Shown here: positions 9,248 to 17,260 of the stretch, in pieces | How the letters are laid out: every line of letters starts with the position of its first letter | How positions within the stretch are numbered: position 1 is the stretch's first letter | DNA from: Streptomyces sp. NBC_00663 | GTDB taxonomy: Bacteria; Actinomycetota; Actinomycetes; Streptomycetales; Streptomycetaceae | Direction: 5' to 3' | DNA length: 64,000 nt | NCBI RefSeq assembly: GCF_036226885.1 | Contig: NZ_CP109027.1 | Span: 8,928,001-8,992,000 of the forward strand | Translations under genes and position numbers: made by a program | Notes under the pieces: generated by a model | The model's database searches: none | The model's input: the letters and a program-made list of their open reading frames with translations, nothing else | Told to the model about the DNA's origin: nothing

Positions 9248-11182
9248 TCACCGCTTCAGGAGTCGTACCGACAGACCTTCCGCCGTGTAGACGGGTACGG
9301 CCCGCAGCGTGTCGGAGTTCAGCTCCACGCGGTCGAACCGGCCGCGCAGCCCCGCCGTGCTCAGCACGCGGACCACGCTGCCGGCCACCGGCGGCTTCTC
9401 GGCGTCCAGGCGCAGCGTGAGCACGCTGCCCATGCCGAGCACCGCACGCCGCGTGACCTCCAGCGCGGGACCGCGGCCCGAGCGCAGGGTGACGTCGAGC
9501 GCGGCGGACTCCTGGGCGTAAGTGCCGTGGATCTGCACCGACTTGGCCGTCGCCACCGTCAGTGTGCCGCCGGAGACACGGACGTCGCCGTGGCCGAGGG
9601 CGTGGGCGGAGGCGGCGGCCAGCACGCCCTCCTTGACGACGGTGCCGCCCGTGTACCGGTTGTGGCCGGTCAGGGTGAGCGTGCCGGTGCCGCGCTTGGT
9701 GAGGCCGCCGTCCCCGTCGATGTCGTTGCGCCAGCTGTCGGCCGCCTGGAAGCCGCCGGCCGACGCGTCGAGGGTGACGGTGACGTCGGAGTCGAAGGAG
9801 CCGTACCCGTCCGCCGCGGCGAACAGGTTGAGGCGGCCCCACTGCTCCCAGCCGTCCAGCAGGACGTACCCCGAGGGCAGCGCGGTCGTGCGCAGCACCT
9901 CGCGCCGCTGCTCCGCGTCCAGATAGGGCAGCCGCGTCTCCAGCAGCACCTCGGCGCCCTTGGGCACGGTCAGCGGCTCGCTGCGGCCGTGCCGGGTGAG
10001 GACGTACGTCAACTTGGGCTCGACCAGGCAGGCGTTGGCGTCTCGGTCCGCGTAGGCGTCGCCGGCGTCCGTGTGGGCGTAGGCGTAGAGGGTGTCGGCC
10101 GTCGTGCCGGTCTTCTCCTGGAAGTAGGCGAGGGCCTGGGCGCGGGCGGCGGCCTTGAGGTCGGCGTTCGCGGAGTCGGCCAGCGCGGCGGCGGCCAGGG
10201 CGGTGGCCATGACCCGGCCGCCGAGCACATCGACGGTGGAGTGCATGCCGGACATGATCCGGGTGTGGCTGAGCTCGAAGGCGCGGGTCACCAGCTCCTG
10301 GAACCGCTCCGGCACCGCGTACGCGAACGCCAGCGCCGCCAGGTGGAAGGCGTTGGTGTGGCCGCTCGGGAAGCCGCCGTCCTCGGCTGCGGTGGTGCCG
10401 CGCTGGCGCAGCAGCTGGGGCACGACGACCACGTCCGAGTCGTACACCGGGTAGCCGAGCGCGTCGGTCGTGCCCGTGTCGACGACCTCGCTGTCCTCGT
10501 TCATGCGCCACGGACGCGGGTACTGGAAGGCGAACTTGGCCGGGTTGCCGGAGGCGAACGGACCGCGCACGGTGTCCACCAGCTTGGCCACCAGGCCGAG
10601 GTCCGAGGTGTACGAGCCGGCGCCGAGCGCGGAACCGGCGGGCGCGCCCGCGGGGACGGCGTCGCTGACGGTCGTCGCGGGCGTGGTGTCCGGCGCGCTG
10701 GTGATCGAAGTGACCGCCTTGGCACCCGACTTGTACAGGTCGGCGAGCGGACCGAGCGCGCCGATCATGGCGTAGCTCTGGTGCTGGCGGTCGTAGACGA
10801 ACGCCTCCCTCGCCTGCGCCTCGGTGCGGGCCTGGGTGAGGCGGGCGCAGTAGCGCATGTTGGCGCGCAGGATCTCGGGCAGCAGCGGGGTGCCGGTGTT
10901 CCAGGCGCCGCCGGTCTTCCAGATCTCGGCGAAGCCGCCGAGGGCGCGGATGACCGCGTTGGTCTCGGGCGTCTGGTTCGCGACGACATTCGTCCTGTAG
11001 TCGTCGACGAACGCGAGGGCGGCGGTCGCGGCCTTGGCGTCGGCGGCGCCCAGCCAGGAGGCGAAGGTGGGCGCGGCCAGCACACCGGCCGAGACGCCGA
11101 GGGACGTCCGGAGGAACCCCCTTCGGCTCGGGGCGAGTTCACTGACCGGCGAGTGCGAGCGGGGCCCGGCGGTTGACGGCAT
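9248..11182 (-). CDS. Tat-exported PAP2-family acid phosphatase with C-terminal autotransporter-type beta repeats
   Basis: 644 residues. The Tat signal PSRRGFLRTSLGVSAGVLAA is followed by a phosphatase domain with the three class A motifs: YPRPW, GGFPSGHTNAFH, and TRIMSGMHSTVD (Arg-x5-His-x3-Asp). The C-terminal 200 residues form a different module. It contains GTGTLTLTGHNRYTGGTVVK and GVLAAASAHALGHGDVRVSG, the signature of autotransporter-associated beta-strand repeats (TIGR02601/PATR), which form a beta-helix. There is no outer-membrane barrel, as expected in a Gram-positive. It is probably a secreted phosphomonoesterase; the beta-helix may bind wall or extracellular polymer. Confidence 0.87.
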   Translation of the reverse strand: MPSTAGPRSHSPVSELAPSRRGFLRTSLGVSAGVLAAPTFASWLGAADAKAATAALAFVDDYRTNVVANQTPETNAVIRALGGFAEIWKTGGAWNTGTPLLPEILRANMRYCARLTQARTEAQAREAFVYDRQHQSYAMIGALGPLADLYKSGAKAVTSITSAPDTTPATTVSDAVPAGAPAGSALGAGSYTSDLGLVAKLVDTVRGPFASGNPAKFAFQYPRPWRMNEDSEVVDTGTTDALGYPVYDSDVVVVPQLLRQRGTTAAEDGGFPSGHTNAFHLAALAFAYAVPERFQELVTRAFELSHTRIMSGMHSTVDVLGGRVMATALAAAALADSANADLKAAARAQALAYFQEKTGTTADTLYAYAHTDAGDAYADRDANACLVEPKLTYVLTRHGRSEPLTVPKGAEVLLETRLPYLDAEQRREVLRTTALPSGYVLLDGWEQWGRLNLFAAADGYGSFDSDVTVTLDASAGGFQAADSWRNDIDGDGGLTKRGTGTLTLTGHNRYTGGTVVKEGVLAAASAHALGHGDVRVSGGTLTVATAKSVQIHGTYAQESAALDVTLRSGRGPALEVTRRAVLGMGSVLTLRLDAEKPPVAGSVVRVLSTAGLRGRFDRVELNSDTLRAVPVYTAEGLSVRLLKR

Positions 11183-11350
11183 GCGGCTGCCTCTCTTGAG
11201 TTCTTCGGCCGTGACGGCCGGGGGAGTCGTGCGAAGGACTGCCGTGGGGCGCGGGAGGCCGGACCGGCCGTATGCGCTTTCTGCGGCGTACGAGCGAAGA
11301 TCTACGGGCGAGTCGTGTCGGACGGGGGTGGGCCCGGCGTCCGGCAGGTG

Positions 11351-12259
11351 TCACAGGAGTGAACGCGCCAGCGCCACCGCTCCCTCGACCGGCGGCACCC
11401 GCAGCGGCTGTGGCCGCGCTGTCGGAACCCTGTCGGCGAGGGCGGTGGTGAAGGCGTCGTACAGGAGGGGTTGGGCGAGGATCGTGCCGCCCGCCACCAC
11501 CACGTCGTCGACGGCTACGCCGCGCGCGGCGAGGCGTGCGACGAGGGCGGCGAGGGCCCGGCCGCCTTCGGTGATCACCGTGCGGGCGAGGTGTGAGCCC
11601 GCGTCGGCGGCGGCGAACACGGCGGGGGCGTGCCGGCCCCATTCCGCGGAGACGTCCTGGGCGCGTTCGAGTGCCGCGCCGAGCGCGGGCACCTCGGGCA
11701 CCTCGAAGGCGGCGAGCAGACCGGCGGCGAGGGCGTCGGGCTCCTCTCCGCGGTCGTGGGCGGCCCATACGGCGCGTGCGGCCTCGCGGACGAGACCGGC
11801 CGAGCCGCCCTCGTCACCGAGGACCGCGCCCCAGCCGCCGACCTGGACGAGGGAGCCGTCGGCGGTCCTGCCGACGGCCACCGAACCGGTGCCGGCCACC
11901 AGGCCGACCCCCTTGTCCAGGCCCGCCGCGGGGGCGAGGAGTTCGGCGTCGCCCACGACCAGTGCGGGCACGTCGAAGTGGAGTTGCAGTGCGGTACGGA
12001 TCTGGGCGCACTGACGAGGGGTCTCGCAGGCGTGCCCGCCGACGGCGAGGGCGGTCGGGCGGACGCCGGTCGGCAGGGCCTCGGCGACCAGCGCGGCCAG
12101 CCAGCCGGCGGCGGCCACGGGGTCGTGTGGCCGCCAGCCGAGACTGAGGCGGACGTGGTCGGTCACCGGGGTGTCTCCCGCGAGCGCACGCAGGTGCGTC
12201 TTGGTGCCACCCACGTCGATGCCCAGCACGAGCGGGCCGGAAAACGAGGCTTCCCGCAC
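11351..12259 (-). CDS. BadF/BadG/BcrA-type ATPase, probable N-acetylglucosamine (or related sugar) kinase
   Basis: 302 residues, GTG start. The ASKHA ATPase motifs are clear: VLGIDVGGTKTHLRAL (phosphate 1), VAGTGSVAVGRT and GWGAVLGDEGGSAGLVREA (connect/phosphate 2) and DDVVVAGGTIL (adenosine). This is the family of eukaryotic-type GlcNAc kinase, so it most likely phosphorylates an amino sugar or other monosaccharide released in the cytosol. It is transcribed divergently from the ROK regulator with a palindrome between the two starts. That makes it the probable kinase of the sugar locus to the right. Confidence 0.85.
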   Translation of the reverse strand: MREASFSGPLVLGIDVGGTKTHLRALAGDTPVTDHVRLSLGWRPHDPVAAAGWLAALVAEALPTGVRPTALAVGGHACETPRQCAQIRTALQLHFDVPALVVGDAELLAPAAGLDKGVGLVAGTGSVAVGRTADGSLVQVGGWGAVLGDEGGSAGLVREAARAVWAAHDRGEEPDALAAGLLAAFEVPEVPALGAALERAQDVSAEWGRHAPAVFAAADAGSHLARTVITEGGRALAALVARLAARGVAVDDVVVAGGTILAQPLLYDAFTTALADRVPTARPQPLRVPPVEGAVALARSLL

Positions 12260-12564
12260 GGATCCTCTTTCGTCGATGCGTGGTGCTGCGACGGCGGGCG
12301 AACCGTGCCTGGAGGAAGGGCAGTTCAGGAGCTAGGGAAGCCCCGGGACGGGCTTCTGACGGACCACGGCAGGCGAGTACCGTGACGTTCGTTAGGAAGT
12401 TAACTAACGAAGTACAGTGCGTCAAGAGAAATCGCGTACTCGGCCTCCGGGCGGGCCCAGCGGGGCCCGTGGGGCGGGGACGCGTGACGTCATGGCCTTC
12501 CATCGCCGCTCCCCGTTCAGACGCTTCGAGCCGGGGCGCGGCGCTCGACCTGTGTGGGAGAACT
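12260..12564. other. Divergent promoter region between kinase and ROK regulator
   Basis: 305 bp without a gene. It holds the inverted repeat at 12388-12411 and a GGGAG ribosome site just before the ROK start at 12565. Nothing else stands out. Confidence 0.6.
12388..12411. promoter_or_regulatory. Perfect inverted repeat, probable ROK operator
   Basis: TTCGTTAG-GAAGTTAA-CTAACGAA, 8-bp perfect arms around an 8-bp AT-rich centre, in the middle of the divergent kinase/ROK region. ROK-family repressors of xylose and other sugar genes bind TTAGTTAACTAA-like palindromes, and this centre has GTTAACTAAC. It is the expected autoregulatory operator and would control the kinase too. Confidence 0.7.
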
Positions 12565-13707
12565 GTGGAACACGACGTGGCGGAAGCCCCCCGTCTGACC
12601 GAGAGCGCCAGCGCTGTCTTCGCCGTCCTGGCGCGGGCCGGCACGGCGACCCGCCCGCAGCTCGCGAGCCTGGCGGGCCTGTCGAAGCCGACGGTGTCCT
12701 CCGCCGTCGCGGAACTCGAGAGCGCCGGTCTCGCCGCCCACTCCGGCACCGCCTCCGGGGCCACCGGCCGCTCCGCCGCCGTATACGGTCTGGGGCCCGC
12801 CGCCGGAGCGGTGCTCGCCGTCGACCTCGGCCCGGCCCTCACCCGGGTGCGTGGCTGCGCCCTGGACGGCACCCTGCTCGCCCAGGCCACCGGCTCCCGG
12901 GACGAGGCCGCCGACGTGGTCCGCGAGGCCGTGTTCGCGCTGCCCGACGGGGCGCCGGTGCGTTCCATCGTCGTCGCCGTCGGTGATGTCACGGCGGGGG
13001 AGGACGGCCGGGGCCAGCGCCCGGCCACCGCGAAGGCGGGGCCCGTCTTCGACGCCGTCACCGTCGCCCTGCCCCGGGGCGTGCCGGTGCATCTGGAGAA
13101 CAACGTCAACTGCGCCGCGCTCGCCGAACTGCACGAGGGTGCCGCGCGCGGCCGGGCCTCCTTCGGCTATCTGCGGATCGGCGTCGGCATCGGTCTCGGC
13201 ATCGTCGTCGGCGGCCAGGTGCTGCGCGGGGCGAACGGGGCGGCCGGTGAGCTGGCCCGGCTGCCCTACCCCTGGGACGACGCAGTGGAGCCGCGCCAGG
13301 AGGCCCTGGAGGAGTACATCGGCGCCCGCTCGCTGGTGCGCCGGGCCGCCGAGGCCTGGCCGGACGGCGACGGGCCCTGTCCGCGCACCGCCGACGAGCT
13401 CTTCGCGCACGCCCGGGAGGGCCGGGCCACGGCCCGCACGGTCGTGGACCGCCACGCGGCCGACATCGGCCGGCTGGCCGCCGCCGTGACCGCCGTACTG
13501 GACCCCGGACTGATCGTTCTCGGGGGCAGCACGGGCGCCGATCCGCAGCTCCTGGACGGGGTGCGGGCGGAGATGGCGCGGCTGAGCTGGCCGACCGAGG
13601 TGGTCAGCAGCACGGTCGGTGATCTCGGCACCGTCGTGGGTGCCTCCCGGCTCGCCGTCGCCCGGGGAGTCCAAACCGTGACCGATGTGGCGCGGGCCAA
13701 GGATTGA
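12565..13707 (+). CDS. ROK family transcriptional repressor
   Basis: 380 residues. The GTG at 12565 has a GGGAG ribosome site 4-5 nt before it. An N-terminal winged helix (about 12-65, RPQLASLAGLSKPTVSSAVAEL) is fused to a ROK sugar-binding body (about 80-375) containing AVLAVDLGPALTRVRG, NNVNCAALAE and GANGAAGELARLPYP. The Cys-rich zinc motif of catalytic ROK kinases is missing, as usual in the regulators, so it should bind but not phosphorylate sugar. It sits upstream of the ABC transporter operon and divergent from the kinase, and should repress both until inducer is present. Confidence 0.92.
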   Translation: MEHDVAEAPRLTESASAVFAVLARAGTATRPQLASLAGLSKPTVSSAVAELESAGLAAHSGTASGATGRSAAVYGLGPAAGAVLAVDLGPALTRVRGCALDGTLLAQATGSRDEAADVVREAVFALPDGAPVRSIVVAVGDVTAGEDGRGQRPATAKAGPVFDAVTVALPRGVPVHLENNVNCAALAELHEGAARGRASFGYLRIGVGIGLGIVVGGQVLRGANGAAGELARLPYPWDDAVEPRQEALEEYIGARSLVRRAAEAWPDGDGPCPRTADELFAHAREGRATARTVVDRHAADIGRLAAAVTAVLDPGLIVLGGSTGADPQLLDGVRAEMARLSWPTEVVSSTVGDLGTVVGASRLAVARGVQTVTDVARAKD

Positions 13708-13735
13708 CGGTTTCCGGCTCGGTCTGCCAATGTCC

Positions 13736-13750
13736 GGACAAGCGCTTTCT
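13736..13750. promoter_or_regulatory. AAGCGCTT palindrome upstream of the sugar-binding protein gene
   Basis: GGACAAGCGCTTTCT lies 29 bp after the ROK stop codon and about 235 bp before the binding-protein start. AAGCGCTT is the core of LacI-family operators (GAAAGCGCTTTC type). The TTCTAAG just after it may be a -10. This could be a second control point on the transporter operon. Confidence 0.4.
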
Positions 13751-13984
13751 AAGTCGGCCGGGACGCCGGCTTGGAGCGAGCGTCCCGCCCGTACGCGACG
13801 TACGGCAACCGCACGAGGGCGTGCCCGTGCGGTGACGGCCAGGACGGCCGGGGATCCTCGCCCGTCAGGAAGACGCGGCCGGGCGAGGCCGCGCCCCCCA
13901 GAAAGTGACTTTTCCTGCAAAATGCACCCGTGCCGCCTCGATCGGCGCCGTGCTCCGTCCCCTGCGACGAAAAAGGGATCGAAG

Positions 13985-15307
13985 ATGACCAATGTAGGTG
14001 CGCGGCGCTCTCGCCGACTCGGCCGCGGCGGTATGCGCCGCATTGTCCCCCTTGCTGCCGCTGCCTCGGCAGGTGCCCTGCTGCTGACCGCCTGCGGAGG
14101 CGGAGGCGACTCGGGCGGTACCTCCAAGTCGCTGACGTTCTGGATCTCCACGGTTCCGGGGCAGGACGCGGGCTGGAAGAAGATGGTGGCGCAGTACAAG
14201 AAGGAAACCGGCGTCGCCGTCAAGCTCGTCAACATCCCCTACGACGGCTACACGACGAAGCTGCACAACGCCGCCCAGGCGAACTCGCTGCCCGACGTGG
14301 CGACCGTGCCGGCGCTGGACCCGATCTGGTCGAACAAGCTGATCGACCTCAAGGACATCGCCAACAACAAGACCAACAAGATCAACGCCAACTTCGTGGC
14401 GAAGGACTCGTCCGGGAAGGTGCTGTCCATCCCCTCGGACGTCACCGCGTCCGGCATGTTCATCAACAAGTCGCTCTTCGAGAAGGCCGGCGTCGAGTAC
14501 CCGACCTCGCCCGACAAGACCTGGACCTGGGACGAGTTCATCAAGGCGGCCAACACGGTCCGCGAGAAGACCGACGCCAAGTACTCCCTGACCTTCGACC
14601 AGTCGCCGTCGCGACTGCGCGCCATGGTGTACGAGATGGGCGGCAAGTACGTCCATGCCGACGACTCCGGCAAGTTCTCGGTGGACGCGGCGACCAAGAA
14701 GGCCGTGAACACCTTCGTCGGCTGGAACGACGACAAGACCATGCCGAAGTCGGTGTGGACGTCCGGCGCCGACCCGTCCGCCATGTTCCAGAGCGGTGAC
14801 GTCGTCGCCTACTGGTCCGGCGTGTGGCAGGTGCCCGCCTTCGCGGACAGCATCAAGAAGTTCGAGTGGGCGAGCGTCCCGACCCCGGCCCAGCCGGTGC
14901 AGGCCAGTGACGTCAACAGCGGCGGCATGACGGTCGGCTTCAACAACAACGCCGACGCCTCCAAGGCCGCGACGAAGTTCCTGTCCTGGCTGTACGAGCC
15001 GGCCCACTACAAGGCGCTGTGCGAGGCGTCCGGCTTCCTGCCGGTCGAGAGCGGTCTGAACCCGACGTACCCCTTCAAGTCCGAGGCGGCGCAGGCGGCG
15101 TTCAAGCTCTACAACGAGGAGATCCCGCTCTACGACCCGATCTCCGGCTACTTCAACGGCGCGCAGACCAACTGGGTGCTGAAGGGCAAGAGCCTGACCG
15201 AGGACCCGACCAAGACGGAGCTCGGCAAGGCGATCAACGGCCAGCAGTCGGCCGACAAGGCCCTTCAGAACATCGTGGACGGCTACAACCAGCAGGTCGG
15301 CGGCTGA
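13985..15307 (+). CDS. CUT1-type sugar ABC transporter substrate-binding lipoprotein
   Basis: 440 residues, ATG with a GGGAT/GAAG leader. The signal ends in the lipobox LLTAC (lipidated Cys37) after a basic N-region with RR pairs. The mature protein is an extracellular solute-binding protein family 1 (SBP_bac_1), opening with SLTFWISTVPGQDAGW and rich in Trp and Tyr for carbohydrate stacking. It delivers an oligo- or monosaccharide to the two permeases encoded next. No ATPase is encoded here; Streptomyces CUT1 systems usually share MsiK. The ligand cannot be read from sequence. Confidence 0.92.
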   Translation: MTNVGARRSRRLGRGGMRRIVPLAAAASAGALLLTACGGGGDSGGTSKSLTFWISTVPGQDAGWKKMVAQYKKETGVAVKLVNIPYDGYTTKLHNAAQANSLPDVATVPALDPIWSNKLIDLKDIANNKTNKINANFVAKDSSGKVLSIPSDVTASGMFINKSLFEKAGVEYPTSPDKTWTWDEFIKAANTVREKTDAKYSLTFDQSPSRLRAMVYEMGGKYVHADDSGKFSVDAATKKAVNTFVGWNDDKTMPKSVWTSGADPSAMFQSGDVVAYWSGVWQVPAFADSIKKFEWASVPTPAQPVQASDVNSGGMTVGFNNNADASKAATKFLSWLYEPAHYKALCEASGFLPVESGLNPTYPFKSEAAQAAFKLYNEEIPLYDPISGYFNGAQTNWVLKGKSLTEDPTKTELGKAINGQQSADKALQNIVDGYNQQVGG

Positions 15308-15326
15308 GCGTAGGCCTCCGGAAGGC

Positions 15327-15358
15327 CCGGGCGGCGGTGTCCCGACCCCGCCGCCCGG
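15327..15358 (+). terminator. Intercistronic stem-loop between binding protein and permease genes
   Basis: CCGGGCGGCGG / CCGCCGCCCGG form a perfect 11-bp stem around a 10-nt loop, 20 bp after the binding-protein stop. Such hairpins partially terminate or protect the 3' end of the upstream message, giving more binding protein than permease. Confidence 0.6.
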
Positions 15359-15435
15359 CCCCGGGCACCCCACGTGATGCCGGGCCCCTGGCCTGAGCCC
15401 ACCGCACCCCATTCCCCCAGCACGGAGTCAGGAAG

Positions 15436-16356
15436 ATGACAAAACGCGCCTCGGACGTGACCGCGAGCCCGCCGGGCCGGCCCAGGAGACGCAGTAAGTA
15501 CACCGTTGCGCCGCTCGTTCTCATCGCGGCCAATGTCGTGCTCTTCTCGCTGTTCTTCGTCTGGCCTGCGGTGATCGGGCTCGTCTACTCGTTCACGAAC
15601 TACACGGGTGTGGGGGCGTTCCAGTTCGTCGGACTGGACAACTACCAGAACCTGTTCGGGGACTCCACGTTCTACGACGCGCTGTCCCGGACGCTGCTGT
15701 ACACCGTGCTCGTCGTTCCGCTGAACTTCGTGCTCTCGCTGCTCATCGCCAACCTCGTGGTGAGCAAGCAGGCCAAGGGCGCCTCGATCGCCCGGGTCGT
15801 CTTCTTCATCCCGTGGCTCATCTCGCCCATTGTCGTGGGTGTCCTGTGGCGGTGGCTGTTCGGTGAGAACTTCGGACTGATCAACTACGTCATCGAGAAG
15901 CTCGGCGGGAGCGCGATCGCGTGGCAGTCCAACGCGGACCTGTCGCTGGGCGTCGTGGTGATGGCCGGCGCCTGGTGGGGAACGGCCTTCTCGATGCTGC
16001 TGTTCATCGCGGCGATCAAGAACGTGCCCACCTCGTACTACGAGGCGGCCTCGCTCGACGGGGCGGGACCCTGGCGCCAGTTCTTCAGCATCACGCTGCC
16101 GAGCATCGCGCCCACCTCCTTCATCGTCATCCTGCTCAACACGATCAACGCGATGAAGGAGTACCCGCTCTTCCTCGCCCTCAACAACGGCGGACCGGGC
16201 ACCTCGAACAACCTGCTCGTCCAGTACATCTACCAAACCGGCTTCAAAACCGGCCAGATCGGCTACGCGAGCGCGGCGTCGTTCGTGCTCATGCTCATCC
16301 TGATGGCCGTCGCGATCATCCAGCTGATCGTCAACCGGCGGATGGAGAACCGATGA
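15436..16356 (+). CDS. Sugar ABC transporter permease (MalF/UgpA type)
   Basis: 306 residues, six transmembrane helices. The cytoplasmic EAA loop has YYEAASLDGAGPWRQFFSITLP, the contact with the ATPase. The N-terminus is a short basic cytoplasmic tail (PPGRPRRRSKYT). It is preceded by AGGAAG at the right spacing. It overlaps the next permease gene by 4 bp (ATGA), which shows translational coupling. Together with that permease it forms the CUT1 channel. Confidence 0.93.
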   Translation: MTKRASDVTASPPGRPRRRSKYTVAPLVLIAANVVLFSLFFVWPAVIGLVYSFTNYTGVGAFQFVGLDNYQNLFGDSTFYDALSRTLLYTVLVVPLNFVLSLLIANLVVSKQAKGASIARVVFFIPWLISPIVVGVLWRWLFGENFGLINYVIEKLGGSAIAWQSNADLSLGVVVMAGAWWGTAFSMLLFIAAIKNVPTSYYEAASLDGAGPWRQFFSITLPSIAPTSFIVILLNTINAMKEYPLFLALNNGGPGTSNNLLVQYIYQTGFKTGQIGYASAASFVLMLILMAVAIIQLIVNRRMENR

Positions 16357-17258
16357 CCACCACAGACATGCCACGCAAGGTCGACGCCGGGTCCGGACGG
16401 GCTGTCACCAAGAAGCGGTCCCGCGGCGCGGGCGGCAACGGTGGGCTTCGCAGCGTGGTGTCCGCGACGACACTGATGTGGATCCTGGCGGCCCTCTACG
16501 GCCTTCCGGTGCTGTGGTTCGTCCTCAGCTCCTTCAAGCCGGCCGGAGACCTGTTCTCCCTTCCGCTGACGATCCTTCCGCACAACCCGACCCTGTCGGG
16601 TTACCAGGCGGCCTGGGACAGCGCCAACTTCTCGCAGTACTTCATCAACACGGCCATCGTGTGCGTGATCACCACGATCCTCACCGTGGGCGCCAGCTGC
16701 TGCACCGGCTACGCCCTGGCCAAGTACGACAACAAGTGGCTGAAGTTCTTCTTCCTCTGCATCCTGGCCACCACGATGCTGCCGTCCGAGGTCATGCTCG
16801 CCCCGGAGTTCCTGGTCGTCCGAGACCTGGGCCTCTACAACTCCTTCAGCGGCATCATCCTCCCGGCGGTGCTCACCGCGACCGGCTGCTTCATGTTCCG
16901 CCAGTTCTTCCTGACGGTCCCCGACGAGCTCATCGAGGCCGCCCGCATCGACGGCGCCCGCGAACTGTCCATCTTCCTGCGGATCATGGTGCCGATCTCC
17001 CGGCCCATCATGCTGACGCTCGCCATCCTGTCCTTCCAGTGGCGCTGGAACGACTACATCTGGCCGCTGCTGATGCTCAACGACCCCGACAAGTTCACCG
17101 TGCAGATCGGCATCCAGAGCCTCGTCGGGGCGCAGAACATCAACTGGTCGGTGCTGCTGGGCGGTTCGGTCATCTCGATGATCCCGCTGATCGCCGTCTT
17201 CCTCGTGTTCCAGCGCTACGTCATGAGCGCCGACATCAACGCAGGCCTGAAGGACTGA
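16353..17258 (+). CDS. Sugar ABC transporter permease (MalG/UgpE type)
   Basis: 301 residues, six transmembrane helices. The EAA loop is ELIEAARIDGARELSIFLRI. The ATG at 16353 overlaps the previous stop codon, so expression is coupled. It is the second half of the CUT1 membrane channel. The ATPase should come from elsewhere in the genome (MsiK). The next gene starts 2 bp after this stop codon, so the transporter and the two unknown enzymes are one operon. Confidence 0.93.
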   Translation: MTTTDMPRKVDAGSGRAVTKKRSRGAGGNGGLRSVVSATTLMWILAALYGLPVLWFVLSSFKPAGDLFSLPLTILPHNPTLSGYQAAWDSANFSQYFINTAIVCVITTILTVGASCCTGYALAKYDNKWLKFFFLCILATTMLPSEVMLAPEFLVVRDLGLYNSFSGIILPAVLTATGCFMFRQFFLTVPDELIEAARIDGARELSIFLRIMVPISRPIMLTLAILSFQWRWNDYIWPLLMLNDPDKFTVQIGIQSLVGAQNINWSVLLGGSVISMIPLIAVFLVFQRYVMSADINAGLKD

Positions 17259-17260
17259 TC

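Noticed and set aside
12565..13707. ROK protein as a glucokinase
   Set aside because: It has an N-terminal HTH and lacks the Cys-rich zinc motif of ROK kinases.
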